Source: Daphnia pulex
Taxonomy: Eukaryota; Arthropoda; Branchiopoda; Diplostraca; Daphniidae
Assembly (NCBI RefSeq): GCF_021134715.1
Contig: NC_060024.1
Span: forward strand, 3,162,001 to 3,226,000
DNA length: 64,000 nucleotides
Direction: 5' to 3'
The notes beneath the pieces are model-generated. The model searched no databases. It was not told the DNA's origin and saw nothing but the letters and a program-made list of their open reading frames with translations. The translations under genes were made by a program, and so were the position numbers. Below are positions 33,255 to 43,924 of the stretch, in pieces (position 1 is the first letter of the stretch; the number at the start of each line of letters is the position of its first letter).

Positions 33255-33416
33255 TATATTTAATTATTGTTTGATTGGCAGGTAATTTTAAGGACTCAAA
33301 TTTCGGCAACAACAGGTTACAGGTCTTCACGGAGAAGCTTCAAATACTTCAACGGACAGAAACGAAACATTCAAAATTTATCATGTACATTCGTTACGTG
33401 TGCTTTATAGTTAATA

Positions 33417-34243
33417 GGGGAGACCGGGCTAAGTGGGACATTTTCTTTTACGCTGCCATTTTAATAAAAATAAGAATTATGAAAAAATAAAAAGATAGGG
33501 GTGATTCCCTGGCATTTATTTACATTTGGTAATTTTTTCATTTTTTCGTTGATTCATTTAATAGTTATGTGATGAAATGCCAACATGAAAAAATGACGAA
33601 AAACAAAATATGAAGGGTGAAACGGAACAGAGCCAGGGGTAAAATGGAACATCGTTTTTCTCTGCAACGGCTTAATTATATTTATTAAATAATGCACTGG
33701 TGAAAAGGAAATTCATTTCCCTTTCAGAAGTACTGTATTTTTATTTATTTTATAAAGTAGAAGTGTAGATACTATCAAAAAAGTTTTTTCGATCATTTTT
33801 CCTTTGTTTTTGTTGCCAGGGGGCGTTTTTCTGGAAATAACGTTGATCTGGAAATACCTGTTTTACCCCGTTTTCCATGTCCCGTTTAACCCGAACCCAA
33901 ACAACATTAAATAAACTAAATTATTAAATACTTAGGAATCCATTACAAAAACAAAATTTACCACCTTAAACTAGAATAAAATTGCTATCAAATAGCTATC
34001 TTGGTTTTACAAAAATATTGATTTTTGTACCAATAAAATAAAAAACTAAACGCCTTAAATATTTTTTCTGATTCCCATTTTTAAAATTTCCCATAGAAAA
34101 GAAAAATAAATCACAATTTCAAGAAATAAAGTTTGTATGATAGATAAAACGTAATTTAACATACTCTGTATTTAAACGAATTTTACATGTTTTAATTGCC
34201 TTGTACATCATAGCCCCGTGTCCCACATAGCCCCGGTCTCCCC
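33417..34243. mobile_element. MITE, family A (copy 2), TA target
   Basis: It starts after TA with GGGGAGACCGGGCTAAGTGG and ends TGTCCCACATAGCCCCGGTC then TCCCC before TA (34244-34245). It is 827 bp and related along its length to 9669-10414. It is non-autonomous, and its short reading frames are not conserved between the copies. Confidence 0.85.
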
Positions 34244-34465
34244 TACTTTTAAACCTTGTCGTATTTTTGCAAAATTGTTCTCAAGATGTTCATAAACCCA
34301 TGACAATAATTGAATGTGCGATCAAATAAACATATTCAGTCACATTCCCAATGCAAGTCAACCAGTTTCCTATGCACTTTACTTACTTAAGGATTCAGGG
34401 AGGTATGCACAATTTTCTTTAGTAATACACTGTCACGTAGTGGTTGGCCAACTTCTCTAAATTTG

Positions 34466-34893
34466 CTAGCGGTGAAGATAAACTTGTTGATGTTGCCTCT
34501 GATCCCTTTGTTTTGTGTAGTATGGAATGGGCAAATTATGAGATACGGTTTTCCACTGAATTGTATCCAAATCTGTACCTGCGTTGTATTTAATGTCGTA
34601 CATCTTTTGGTAGTAAACGTGCCCCAAATCTCCAGCCCTCGCTGCATATTGGTTGGCCATTTTAACCACATTTCCCTGAGAGTTGGGATGCCATATAAGT
34701 TCTGTTTGAGAATCGGATCAGTGCTTGCCATGATGTAATTGCGCACTGTAATGCCCTTCATCTTAAAGGCGATGTCTGCTTGGTCATTCCTTCTTCGTTC
34801 TAAGGAAATATAGGCCAGTTTGTATTTAGCGACTGTGGAAAATATTAGATACAGATGAAGTCGATCAAATGAATGCAAATGTGACAATGGCAC
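34466..34893 (-). pseudogene. Unidentified frame-disrupted protein-coding relic
   Basis: On the minus strand an open frame from 34893 reads AKYKLAYISLERRRNDQADI and MASTDPILKQNLYGIPTLRE. After about 34680 the same frame turns into low-quality sequence, while the next frame becomes protein-like: VVKMANQYAARAGDLGHVYY, QKMYDIKYNAGTDLD, then a stop at 34466. Composition and continuity suggest one protein of at least 140 residues with a single shift near 34675-34690. I see no signal peptide, membrane segment or known motif and do not recognise the family. It could be a host pseudogene, a gene with an unseen intron, or part of a large DNA transposon or integrated virus. It lies between MITEs. Confidence 0.4.
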
Positions 34894-35102
34894 GCAATAA
34901 AAAATTTAATTATAGGAATGAATTTTCAGGGCGAATGTGCATTGAAACAGAAAAAATTAATTTTGTGCATGATTGAAGTTACATGATTACTGAAATCATT
35001 GAGCTCGTCTTATGGAATAAAATGATAGTCATTTTGCGACTGAAAATATGTAAAAAAAAGATGAGTACTAAAAATAATCTTCAATTTGCTTAGCACGACT
35101 GT

Positions 35103-35646
35103 CGCTAGGCTTAAAAAAGAGGAAAAATTTCTATCAAAGCGTGTTTTTAGTTATGACAAATCTCTTTGTTTAAAACGAAAAGCGCTTTGAAAATGAAGTG
35201 GGGGACGCTTTGAGTCGAGTCGCGGGATAAATTGCTCGTGTAAGTGGGGTAGAATGGCCCAGGTTTTTTTTATGGGCTAAAATAACACCTGGCGATGGCG
35301 TCATGAAGTAAATTTTACGAAACTTTTTTCCTCCTATTTCTAACCCAGTAAGACAATTTGTCCCGAAAAAAGAGGAAAGAATTTTTTTTGAAACTTATTT
35401 TTTCTAGATTTTAAGTTAATTAGGGAAGTCTACAAAAGAAAATGAAAACGAAATGGACGACAAGATTCAAGGGCAAAAAATTATTTTTTATTTTTTGTTC
35501 CCATAAGACATTTCAGTAATTTTTTAACATATGCGCATAAGTAAACAACATAGCAGGTAATTTTTAAAATGCAATCCCTCAGTCGCAAGAGGACTAAAAA
35601 TGGTGGGTGCCAACTTACACACTACACTACTTTCTCCACCCTCCCC
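35103..35646. mobile_element. MITE, family B (copy 2), left end missing
   Basis: It matches 29639-30262 in the same orientation from GCTAGGCTTAAAAAAGAGG onward and ends CCACCCTCCCC before TA (35647-35648). The first 75 bp of the family, including the left terminus, are absent, so this copy is truncated. Confidence 0.8.
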
Positions 35647-36136
35647 TATATGGATACTGAAATCATTTCGATTGTTGCATGAAATGAGAAGATAAAATCT
35701 GAGCATGAAAGGTGGTTCGTGAATACTGACATTTAAATCTCAAGGTGGCTATGTCCGACTAAATTTACATGGATACTCAAATCGTTGCAACTTTGGCTTG
35801 GATTTTCAATAATAAAGTCTGATTACGACCGAGGGTATGTGAATACTTAAAAATCTTAAAGTGATTGTGCAGGTGTTACCACAGCACGCAAGTTACGGAA
35901 CGGAAAACACAAAAAACGGCGAGTTTGTCGATCCAATGTATTCCGAGACGTGCTGCCGGTTGCCAGACAACAGCGATGAACACGATGACAAAACACGGGA
36001 CAAATCGGTCTTTGGGGGGGGGGGGGACAAATTCGTCACCGGACCACGCGACTGACGAAAAGAGTTGGAAAGTATCCAGTAAGGAGATCCCGCGACGGGC
36101 TCTAAAAATTACGGGACGCACACACGAGATACACGC

Positions 36137-36161
36137 GCACACACACACACACACACACACA
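36137..36161. repeat. (CA)n microsatellite
   Basis: About twelve CA units following ACACGCG. Confidence 0.95.
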
Positions 36162-36194
36162 GAATTTGAATAAAGACAAAGGTACATATACGTA

Positions 36195-36337
36195 TACAAA
36201 TGTTTTAATTAAAAAACACGATTTTTTAAAGGTTTTTTGGAGGGTGGGAGGGTCAAATGTTGTTCTAGTGACCTCAGCTTTTGGCATACTTTTTTAAATT
36301 GCATTTATCAACCCACTCCAGAAGGGGGCATTGAATA
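36195..36337 (-). repeat. Dispersed repeat, copy 2
   Basis: Inverse-orientation copy of 19363-19504: TGGAGGGTGGGAGGGTCAAA and CCTCAGCTTTTGGCATACTT are the complements of its core words. Confidence 0.8.
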
Positions 36338-37594
36338 TTTTAAAAAATGAAAAATGAATTACCTTAGGCGAGCAGAAATGGAGGAGACTTGAGCGGAGAT
36401 GTGTGTGGCGTGACGAAAAATTCTCCAATTCCCTTACCCCTTGCATGGCGTTGCCAGATCTAAATTAAATCGGACACTCTTGGCAGGCTCGGGAAATCCA
36501 AAAGCAAGAATGTACATGGATACTGAAATCATTGTGATTGTTGTATGAAATGAGAAGATAAATTCTAAGTATGACTGGTGGTACAGTATCTTACACAGTA
36601 TCTTACACAGTATCTTAAAAATCCGACCACCCTATGTTAAGCGCTGGATTGCTTAAGCTAACACTAGAGGTGGAGTCGGAGTGGTCTCAAACCTGTTTGT
36701 TTGTAAAAATTATACGAAGACTCTGAAGTAATTCATACATTCTACGGAAGAATTTTGACGACAGGAAGTAAGTGCCTTCATCGTTTACCATATTGTTATG
36801 TTTATTGCTTCGTCGATACATGTTTAAAGGTGACAAGGATCTATTGAGATCCTTCACTGAATCACAATGCTGCCGTCTAAGAGAATTGGCCGTTTAAAAA
36901 AAAGAATTGCCAATTCAAGACGAATTCGAGTTACACGTCAGTATATTTTTGCAAAATATACAAAAATATTAGTAAACCAATGCCCTGACCCAGACTGCAT
37001 TTTTGATCTCATCCATTGCGGTAAACATGTCAGAAATACAATACTGGTTGACACATGGGACAACTCATTCGGCCTTCAATGTTGATTATTCCAGCCAATA
37101 TTCCACCGAGATCAACGCAAATCAGGCACAAGATGAAGCTAAAGATCGTGTAGTGTCAGGGGTTTTATGTTGGAACTATAGTGAGAATTTGATCCATATC
37201 GTATTCTATGACTCTGCATCACAAATTCCTTTATTACTCAAAAATCGGTAGTACAGCGATTATAAGGAGCAAAACTTCTTTATACGTTTTCAATAGCGCC
37301 ATTCAAACCAAATTCATCGTTCTAAACCGTTTTTAGAATATTTGTCTTCTGAGCCTAGATATAAACCACTGAAATATCTAAAAATGTTGCCCGGGAAAAC
37401 TCAAATTCCTCAAATTCCAACTGAAAACTGTGATAATCAAATACAAATTACAATTCTTATTTGGAAATCATACTTTTAACAATACTGAAATAACTAATTG
37501 GGCATGCATTACTTGTCAGATGAATGATTGATCTCAGATAACAAGAAAGATAATCAGGTGAAAAGATTTCCTAAGCTTACAGAAATTCAGTATT

Positions 37595-38200
37595 AATAAT
37601 AATAATAATAATGTATTGCATTTGATATTTGGTAGCGCCTTTTCCAAATGAGTGATCAAGGGCGCTACTAGCTCTGACAAAATAAAAACATGGAGATATC
37701 AGTTAACATAGGCCGCATTGAATAAAAAGGTTTTCAGTTTGGATCTGAACTATGAAAGGGAAAATTGAGAAGTGTGGGGATAAAAAGCTAGCAGGCGCAG
37801 CTCAACAGGGAGGAAATTCCATATCCGAGGAGCAGCAACAGAAAAGACACAGTCGCCAAAACTCTTCGAACGGCTACGGGGGGAGAAAAGAATAAGCTGG
37901 GATGAGGAGAGAGTGTCACGACCAGATTCACGTAGTTTGATTAGGTCAATAAAATACAGGGGAGCCATTCCGATCAAGCAGCGGAACACAAGCGATGCTA
38001 TCTTGAACACTATTCGCTGGATAACAGAAAGCCAGTGGAGGGAACGAAGAACCGGGGTGATGGATTAACAACGATGAACGCTACAAATTAGTTGAGCTGC
38101 AGAATTTTGTACTCGCTGAAGTTTGGTGCGGGTAGACCGACGAGTAAAGCATTGCCATAGTCTAGTTGCGACAGAAAAAAGGCCCAGACCAGCTGAACGA
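37595..38200 (-). mobile_element. 5'-truncated L2/CR1-like LINE with 7-bp target duplication
   Basis: The minus strand carries broken frames of the LINE RT C-terminal part: VQLVWAFFLSQLDYGNALLV (about 38190-38130) and, in another frame, FKIASLVFRCLIGMAPLYF then FSVAAPRIWNFLPVEL (38010-37780). The 3' end runs through a GGCGCTACCAAAT motif into an (ATT)n tail at 37595-37615. CAGTATT stands on both sides (37588-37594 and 38201-38207), defining a 606-bp insertion. The frames are disrupted. Confidence 0.85.
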
Positions 38201-39171
38201 CAGTATTCGCAAGAATGTTGGTTAACTAATGTGAAGATTTATATGTTGTGGGTCAATTTCTGAACTTGGCCCTGTGCTGTTTCCGTATTTTCCTTTAATA
38301 TAATGAATTACATGAGCGAAATTCAATGTTGGCTGAATGTTGGAAATGATGGTAGACTTGTATTTGCATACGTTGATATCTGCTGTTGGCACAAGTCTGC
38401 ACATAGCTCGTTATTTCATTGATGTATTCATAGTTATAATTCAGTATTCACAGAATGTTGGTTAACCAATGTTAATAATTATAAGTTGTGGGCCAATTTA
38501 TGAACTTGGCCCTCTGCTAAACTTATCTTGTAATTTAACTATAACACAATTCCCAGTAATATAGTGTTGGTAGAATGTTGACTTTGACTAGTATTTATCT
38601 TTTGAATTGACAAGCTTGGCTATATGTTGTACCAACCTCTTCATTTCAGCTTTGTTTAAAGTTCAGAATCTTAGTGTTTGTATAACGTTGGTTTCCCTGT
38701 AGAGGAGTTGTGTCATGAACTGCTCGCATATAATCGGAACTCGAGAGCGGGCTAAACACAGTTTACTTTCTGAGCAAAACGTTAGGACAACATACAGAGC
38801 TGGACTGCAGATTGCCGTCCGCGTCAAACTCGAATGATTATTTATCCGCCATCCTCGGGATCTTCCACCGCTCTCCACCTTTTCTTATTTCTCCTTTGTT
38901 GGTGCCGGGGTTGCCAAATGAACACTTGCGGACGCGAATCTGGTCCTCAACAAGTTGCAATACTTGTGATGAATTTTAAAGCTGATTCCTATTCTAAACC
39001 GACATTGGAATTCGTCTGTTAAAAAATGAAGTGTTTGTTGTACGTTGGTTAAACGCGATACATCAACACATCAAATACTCGATATTGCAAAGACATTGGG
39101 TTGGTATCGAAGTATTGTTGTGTCTAAATGTGTGTGTAGTACCCAGAAGAGGCTTCCGTACGTATGTGTAG
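38201..39171. repeat. Region of degenerate repeats around TGTTGGTT
   Basis: CAGTATTC.CA.GAATGTTGGTTAAC plus the following 60 bp occurs at 38201-38279 and again at 38442-38519, ending TGAACTTGGCCCT in both. Shorter echoes (GTGTTGGTAGAATGTTG, GTATAACGTTGGTTT, TTGTACGTTGGTTAAAC) follow at about 38568, 38680 and 39035. No coding sequence. The LINE to the left inserted at the start of one unit. Confidence 0.6.
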
Positions 39172-39892
39172 CAGTGTCTCCTATCTTTCGTAAAAGATAA
39201 GTTAAGATAAGTTAAGATAAGATATTTTGGGTATCTTTTTGGTATCTTGTATCTTGTGTAAAATTCAGTTACTTTTGAGTATTTTTAACTTTAGGGTATG
39301 AAAATTAATGGTAACTTTTGCCCTAAAAGATAAGATAGTTAAGATCCCATCTAGCGGTAGAAAAATGATTTACTTTGAGGGATGAAATTAGAAATTTTTA
39401 AGGCCAAGGCCTGATAGCTGAGACTCATCAGGACGTAGCAGACTACTTTCAGTTTCAGCCATGCTTTCAGCGAATTAGTCGTACTTTTTTCTTCTGACTC
39501 TGAGTCTCTCTGTACTCTCTAAGATTTAAATTTTCTGATAGCGTAAATATACTTAAATTTCCGTGTGATCTGTGATCTAATTCATCCCAAGAAATCCAAT
39601 AAGTATTACCAACTTTTTTGTTGTGCCTTTCCCCTGAATTAATCATTTCTTTCGCTTACAGGTAATTTTGAAATTATTGCTATTCGTTGCATGCTGTATA
39701 ATCTATACAGCAACATTTGTTATCTCCCTGTTGCTGAATTGCTGTTGATATAGCGAATAATCAGTCTTCATCAGGCTAGTCAGGTATGAGAATTGAGAAG
39801 TGTAATGTTTAACCAATGCCAAATGTGGTCTGAGATTGTTTGCGATTCATAGAGAGTTGGAGACCATAACTACTATACTATAACTCGTAGCT

Positions 39893-40186
39893 ATGGAAGT
39901 TCTAGTGAATCCAATGGATCCTGACAGTGACCTTTGCGTCACTAAGCCCCTCGAGTATTGGAAATCCAATCAGTGCCGTTTTCCAATACTAAGCGAAATC
40001 GGCAGAGATGTTGTTAGCGTTGCAGCATCATCAGGATCTGTTGAACGGGCTTTTAGTGTGGCTTCGGATATTTTAACAGCAAAACGCTCCCCCATGAAAC
40101 CAGATCTCTTCGTTAACTTGATGCTTATCAAGTGCAACGCAGCGCTTAAAGTTGGTTTACGTGATCCTGATTCCTGTGTAAACTAA
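39893..40186 (+). pseudogene. hAT transposase C-terminal (dimerisation) fragment
   Basis: A 97-residue frame. LEYWKSNQCRFPILSEIGRD, VVSVAASSGSVERAFS and KRSPMKPDLFVNLMLIKCN match the hAT C-terminal dimerisation region (W..N...FP.L, the S..ERxFS signature, KR). The catalytic DDE part and the BED zinc finger are absent from the element. The protein could at most be a dominant-interfering fragment, but more likely it is a dead remnant. Confidence 0.85.
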
Positions 40187-40280
40187 AAGTAAGGCTTGTC
40201 GTGCAATACAATGCAGAAATTCGACAGTGTAAACTAAAAGTAAGGCTTGTCGTGCAATTGCAATACAATGCAGAAATTCA
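40174..40280. repeat. Imperfect tandem duplication inside the hAT relic
   Basis: GTGTAAACTAAAAGTAAGGC followed by TTGTCGTGCAAT and AATGCAGAAATTC occurs twice back to back (from about 40176 and 40227). The second copy has an extra TGCAAT. Confidence 0.8.
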
Positions 40281-40969
40281 ACAATTTATCGACTCAAATT
40301 TTTCCTTTTTTTGGGCTAAAAAATAACTTATATCTTATCTTAACTTATCTTATCTTGAGCCCAACCAAAAATTCGGAAATATCTAATTTTTATCTTATCT
40401 TGAATGTTTTTTCTAGATACTATCTTGTATCGGAGCATTTTTTTCCGGTATTTCGGATGCTGTTAACTTAACTTTTTTTTTTTAGGTAGTTACTTTGAGT
40501 ATCGTAACTTTTGGGTAAAAAAAAAAGATAGGAGACACTGGTGTGTAGTATCCAGAAGAGGCTTCGCCCTCGTCCCATGTTCCCCTGAGAAAGGCTGAGC
40601 CTCTCAACTCAGTCTCGTTTACGCTTCTCTGTAGTTTGGACTTCGGTCCCATCGAGTCTCAATACACGCTAGTAATAGCATGCATAACAAGTATTACATT
40701 GGTTAAGCTTAAACTTTCCAAACGTCGTCTAGATTGTATACTAACCAGGTATTTGTAAGAAAAAATTCCATTTGTTTTTCTAGTCATGGTTCAATTTTAA
40801 TTTATTTACATAGATTAACCAATGCAAATCGACCCAAAACGAATATAGGCTTCTTATTGGCCTATATTTTTTGTTGCCCGGGCATGATTAAGAGTAAGCT
40901 ACCTTTTTAAAAGGACCCATTTTCCGAAATCGTGATAGCCTTATGCTAATAGTACTATTGTCACGAATA

Positions 40970-41541
40970 GGGGAGACTTGGCATAGTTGACAAAATTTTT
41001 TTTAGGGGGGTGGGCTGCGGAATCCCTATTTTCCAATATTAATTACCAGCCGATGGTCTTCAAATTAAGAAAAAAAGATTAGCTTTCTAACTTTTAATTT
41101 TAATGTAAAGAAAAAATCCTGTATCAAACCTTAAATTCAATTTGAAAACCTAAAAATTAAAAGACGAGATGCCCCAATGGTGGGTCATATTGCTCCCTGT
41201 GTGAGGGTATGTTTGACAATGCTCATCTTATGGCTCAACAAGACCAGTGAAAATATTACATTTAACAAAAGAATTAAATAAAAATACAAATAATATACTA
41301 TAAATTACTACTTTTTCTTTCTTCTCACCTTTCGGTTTCTTCCTCGCCCCACAAATTTTGCCTTATAGCCAAAAACAGTTCCCTGCAATATGGATAGAGG
41401 GCTTTTTGAAAAAAAATTGTGTTCGGATTTTTTTTTTTGATACTGTACATTCGCCCCTGCTTGTTTCCAAGAAAGGTAGTACAGACCGTATGAGCTCAAT
41501 GTAACAGTATGTCAACTGATCTTAACGTGACAGATCTCCCC
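40970..41541. mobile_element. MITE, GGGGAGA-type ends (copy C)
   Basis: It starts after TA with GGGGAGACTTGGCATAGTTG. The inverse of its right end is GGGGAGATCTGTCACG, with CAGTTGAC slightly further in, so the ends are imperfect inverted repeats. The right flank is TC rather than TA. There is no coding content; the Lys/Arg-rich small reverse frame at 41308-41499 has no family features. Confidence 0.65.
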
Positions 41542-42247
41542 TCGTGATGGCGGTCGCCCCGACCGCCTGATAGAAGAAGTCAGACCCGATTAACAGTAAA
41601 TCAAAAGCAAAGAAGCAAAAAAGCAAAACCCAAACACTCTAAAATAGAATAATAAAAACCCTGACAACACGAATTTCCCCCAAACATATTTTTTATGGGC
41701 CCTCATATACGGCCTCTCAGTCAAACAGTTTGTTAACTAAGATAAGTCATTGCGATCAACAGTACTAATATTATAATGAGAAGTTCAAAAGGATATCTTG
41801 ACTCCGTTAGCTAAAATTCTTCGGTCATCTTCTTGATTAAATCTGGAATCTGGAATCCTGTCAAAGACACATGAGCTCACTCGTTTCGGCGCAGTAGGTC
41901 GCTGATGAAGTTAATGGATGTGGAATTCACCTTCGGGAGCTCAATGACGGCGACAGATTTGGACGTTGTCACATTAAATCCCACTGCGGCCATTAATGGT
42001 GCCACCAGAGGATCCAACGAGGCCTCCAATCGCCCGCCAAGACTTGCGGGGAAGAACCAGTCTTCCGTTCTAGCTTTACATCAAGGAGGGACATACAAAA
42101 ATCAAACGGAAGCAGCAAAAGTGATTGTGGTGGCCCTTGGCTGCTACCGATCAGGCAGGAGAACACCACCACATGAGCTGTAATAGCTGAGAATGCCCAG
42201 CGATTTTGTCCAAGATAATTCACTTTGGATCCTTTCCACTCCTTAAA
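41542..42247 (-). other. Probable 3' end of the gypsy element with env-like tail
   Basis: By position this should hold the end of the env-like gene, the 3' untranslated region and possibly a 3' LTR of the gypsy element to the right. I cannot delimit an LTR. Minus-strand frames near 41993-42223 are hydrophobic in part (SAITAHVVVFSCLIG), which would suit an env membrane anchor, but this is weak. Confidence 0.35.
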
Positions 42248-43400
42248 TTAATGCCTGCATTGCGTTAGCTTTCGGTTGGCGTCATTGGTAAATAACGAAA
42301 TAACACAGAATTTTCGTGATCCCCGTTTTCCAAAACCTGTATGAAAATTACAAATTAGTCGTTCCAGTTTCTTACAACCCCGAATGTCGTCTGTTGAAAA
42401 ATCAATAAAAGTATCCAATTCTGTGGAACCAACCAGAAAATTGAGTAGGTGCCCGATCACAACTGTGCCATTGTCTGTTGCTCGTAGTAAACTGAAAATT
42501 GAAAAAAGGTTATACTGTTGTGCGTGATCGTAGATCGGACATTCATAAAGAGACGTAAACGTCCCTCCACCGCCGCCACCGTCATAATGGCTTCACAGTA
42601 GGTTACCCATAATTTTTCACTCCATACTTCCCAACCCAAGGGTAGTTGTCGATTATCTGCTTTCAACACCAAAGCCATTTGAGCAGAAGGAAATATCTGA
42701 GGCTTTATATCCGGCCGTTTGCCGAGTGGGCCAAACTTTTTGTCATTAGCATTTACCAAGTCTCGAAGCCACTGCAGGCTAGGTTCCACCGACTCAAACG
42801 CCATGTCTAGATTGATGAAAAAAACGAAATACTCGATTATGTAAGCTTGACGCTCTGCCATTCGTCCAAGCAAATTGTTGTAATTCTTTGTGAGTTCCGT
42901 CGTCTGCCCTTCCAATTCCTGGATAAACTTGGTATTTGCCCGGATCTCCCAAAGTGATCCGTTCACTACAGTCACCTACTGATCCATCAAATGGACTATT
43001 TCATTTTCCCAGCGGATAAGGCCGGTGATCTTCTTATTCAATCCAGTTAGATCAGCCTGAGTGGCTACTCCGAACAGCCACTTTAACGCTGATCCTTCGC
43101 CTTCGATCACGGCTCGAAATTGTTTGGATGTGAACCCGATGGCATCCCGAAAAGAAGCTAGTCGGTGTTCGGATTGATTTAATTCTCGTTCAAACCAACG
43201 ACACTTAACCTCCATTTTTTTGGCATCCGATGCATTATCTTGATTTTCTTGTTTTACGGCATTTAACGGCCATCTTGGAGTACTCTTTCAGCCTCACTTT
43301 CAATGTCTGGACCACTGCCTCTGCCGGTCGTATATCGAGATCTGTTATCCCTTTATCGACCGCCACAAAACTGATGGTCGGATTCGATTGAATGCTCGAT
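42248..43400 (-). pseudogene. Gypsy env-like gene, 3' part (split by piggyBac)
   Basis: Minus-strand frames show features of the envelope-like third gene of gypsy/errantivirus-type retrotransposons: NPTISFVAVDKGITDLD (about 43385-43335), a charged helical stretch, then GEGSALKWLFGVATQADLTG, the G..L.WLFG motif followed by heptad-like helices. These resemble the fusion-protein-like region of insect retrotransposon Env. An in-frame TAG (42976-42978) interrupts the gene, and another frame change follows near 42460. The 5' part lies at about 47749-47980 on the far side of the piggyBac insert. It is broken and not expected to give a functional product. Confidence 0.6.
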
Positions 43401-43924
43401 AGAAATATCATTGAGTGGTCCTAAGACCACTCATTAAAAAAAATTCGGAATATCCGATTTTTTCCGGCCTAACCGCGTTTTGGCCACCGTTGTCCCGACA
43501 GGAATGTCCCTTCAGGCGGACATCGTCTCTAAAAAGAGACACTTTTTTCGACTCGAGCCTTCTAGCGGGACAAAAAATTTGTCCCGATAGTTGCATGCAA
43601 CTACCACTTGTTCAAATTTGTGTCCCGACAGACGGCTCGAGTTTTTTTCGTCATATTTGTCCCGAGAGACTTTTGCCGTTTATTGTGCCTCTTGTGTCCC
43701 GTCAGGCGGGCTTAACTCTCATTCACCTGGCAGAATAAAAGGCGCCCCGCCTGACGTTGAGGTCTTTACCATCGACCAGGGGTCTTTCCAGTCGACGGCT
43801 CCTTATGAAAAGGAATAGGATCTCTAATTAGAAAAGTCAGTCAGATCCTTCGTCGGTCACCACTCTGGCAAGTAGCCGCACTTTCGAGTAAAAATGCACA
43901 AGGACGTACGAACAAAACACAAAT

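Larger units (their letters stand above)
35647..37594. other. Mostly non-coding stretch with simple repeats
   Basis: It holds a 13-base G run (36014-36026) and a (CA)12-13 microsatellite (36137-36161). Two overlapping weak plus-strand frames (36867-37085 and 37003-37251) contain Cys/His patches (CPDPDC..H) but have no recognisable family, so I do not call them genes. ACAGTATCTT occurs three times in tandem near 36592-36615. Confidence 0.4.
39172..40540 (+). mobile_element. hAT-type DNA transposon relic with intact ends
   Basis: A 17-bp perfect terminal inverted repeat, CAGTGTCTCCTATCTTT, lies at 39172-39188, with its inverse at 40524-40540. The 8-bp flanks are ATGTGTAG (39164-39171) and GTGTGTAG (40541-40548), an 8-bp target duplication with one change, as expected for hAT. 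AAGATAAG/TTAAGATAAG words are clustered inside the left end (39190-39250), and their inverse near the right end (40325-40430), like transposase-binding repeats. A transposase remnant is inside. The total of 1369 bp is too short for an autonomous element. Confidence 0.85.

Noticed and set aside
36137..36161. Repeats suggesting a CRISPR-like array
   Set aside because: They are plain CA microsatellite; no spacer/repeat periodicity exists here or elsewhere in the window.
36867..37251. Two overlapping plus-strand frames with Cys/His patches
   Set aside because: Different frames, no shared motif and no splice signals that would join them convincingly.
41308..41499. Small Lys/Arg-rich reverse frame (ending RKVRRKKK)
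   Set aside because: It lies inside a MITE, overlaps its low-complexity region and has no homology that I recognise.
41545..41870. Possible 3' LTR of the gypsy element (TGATGGCGG ... CCTGTCA)
   Set aside because: No polypurine tract beside it, no second LTR to compare and no target duplication, so it is not supportable.
41905..42183. Plus-strand 92-residue frame
   Set aside because: It lies opposite the probable env tail of a minus-strand gypsy element and is best explained as an antisense shadow.
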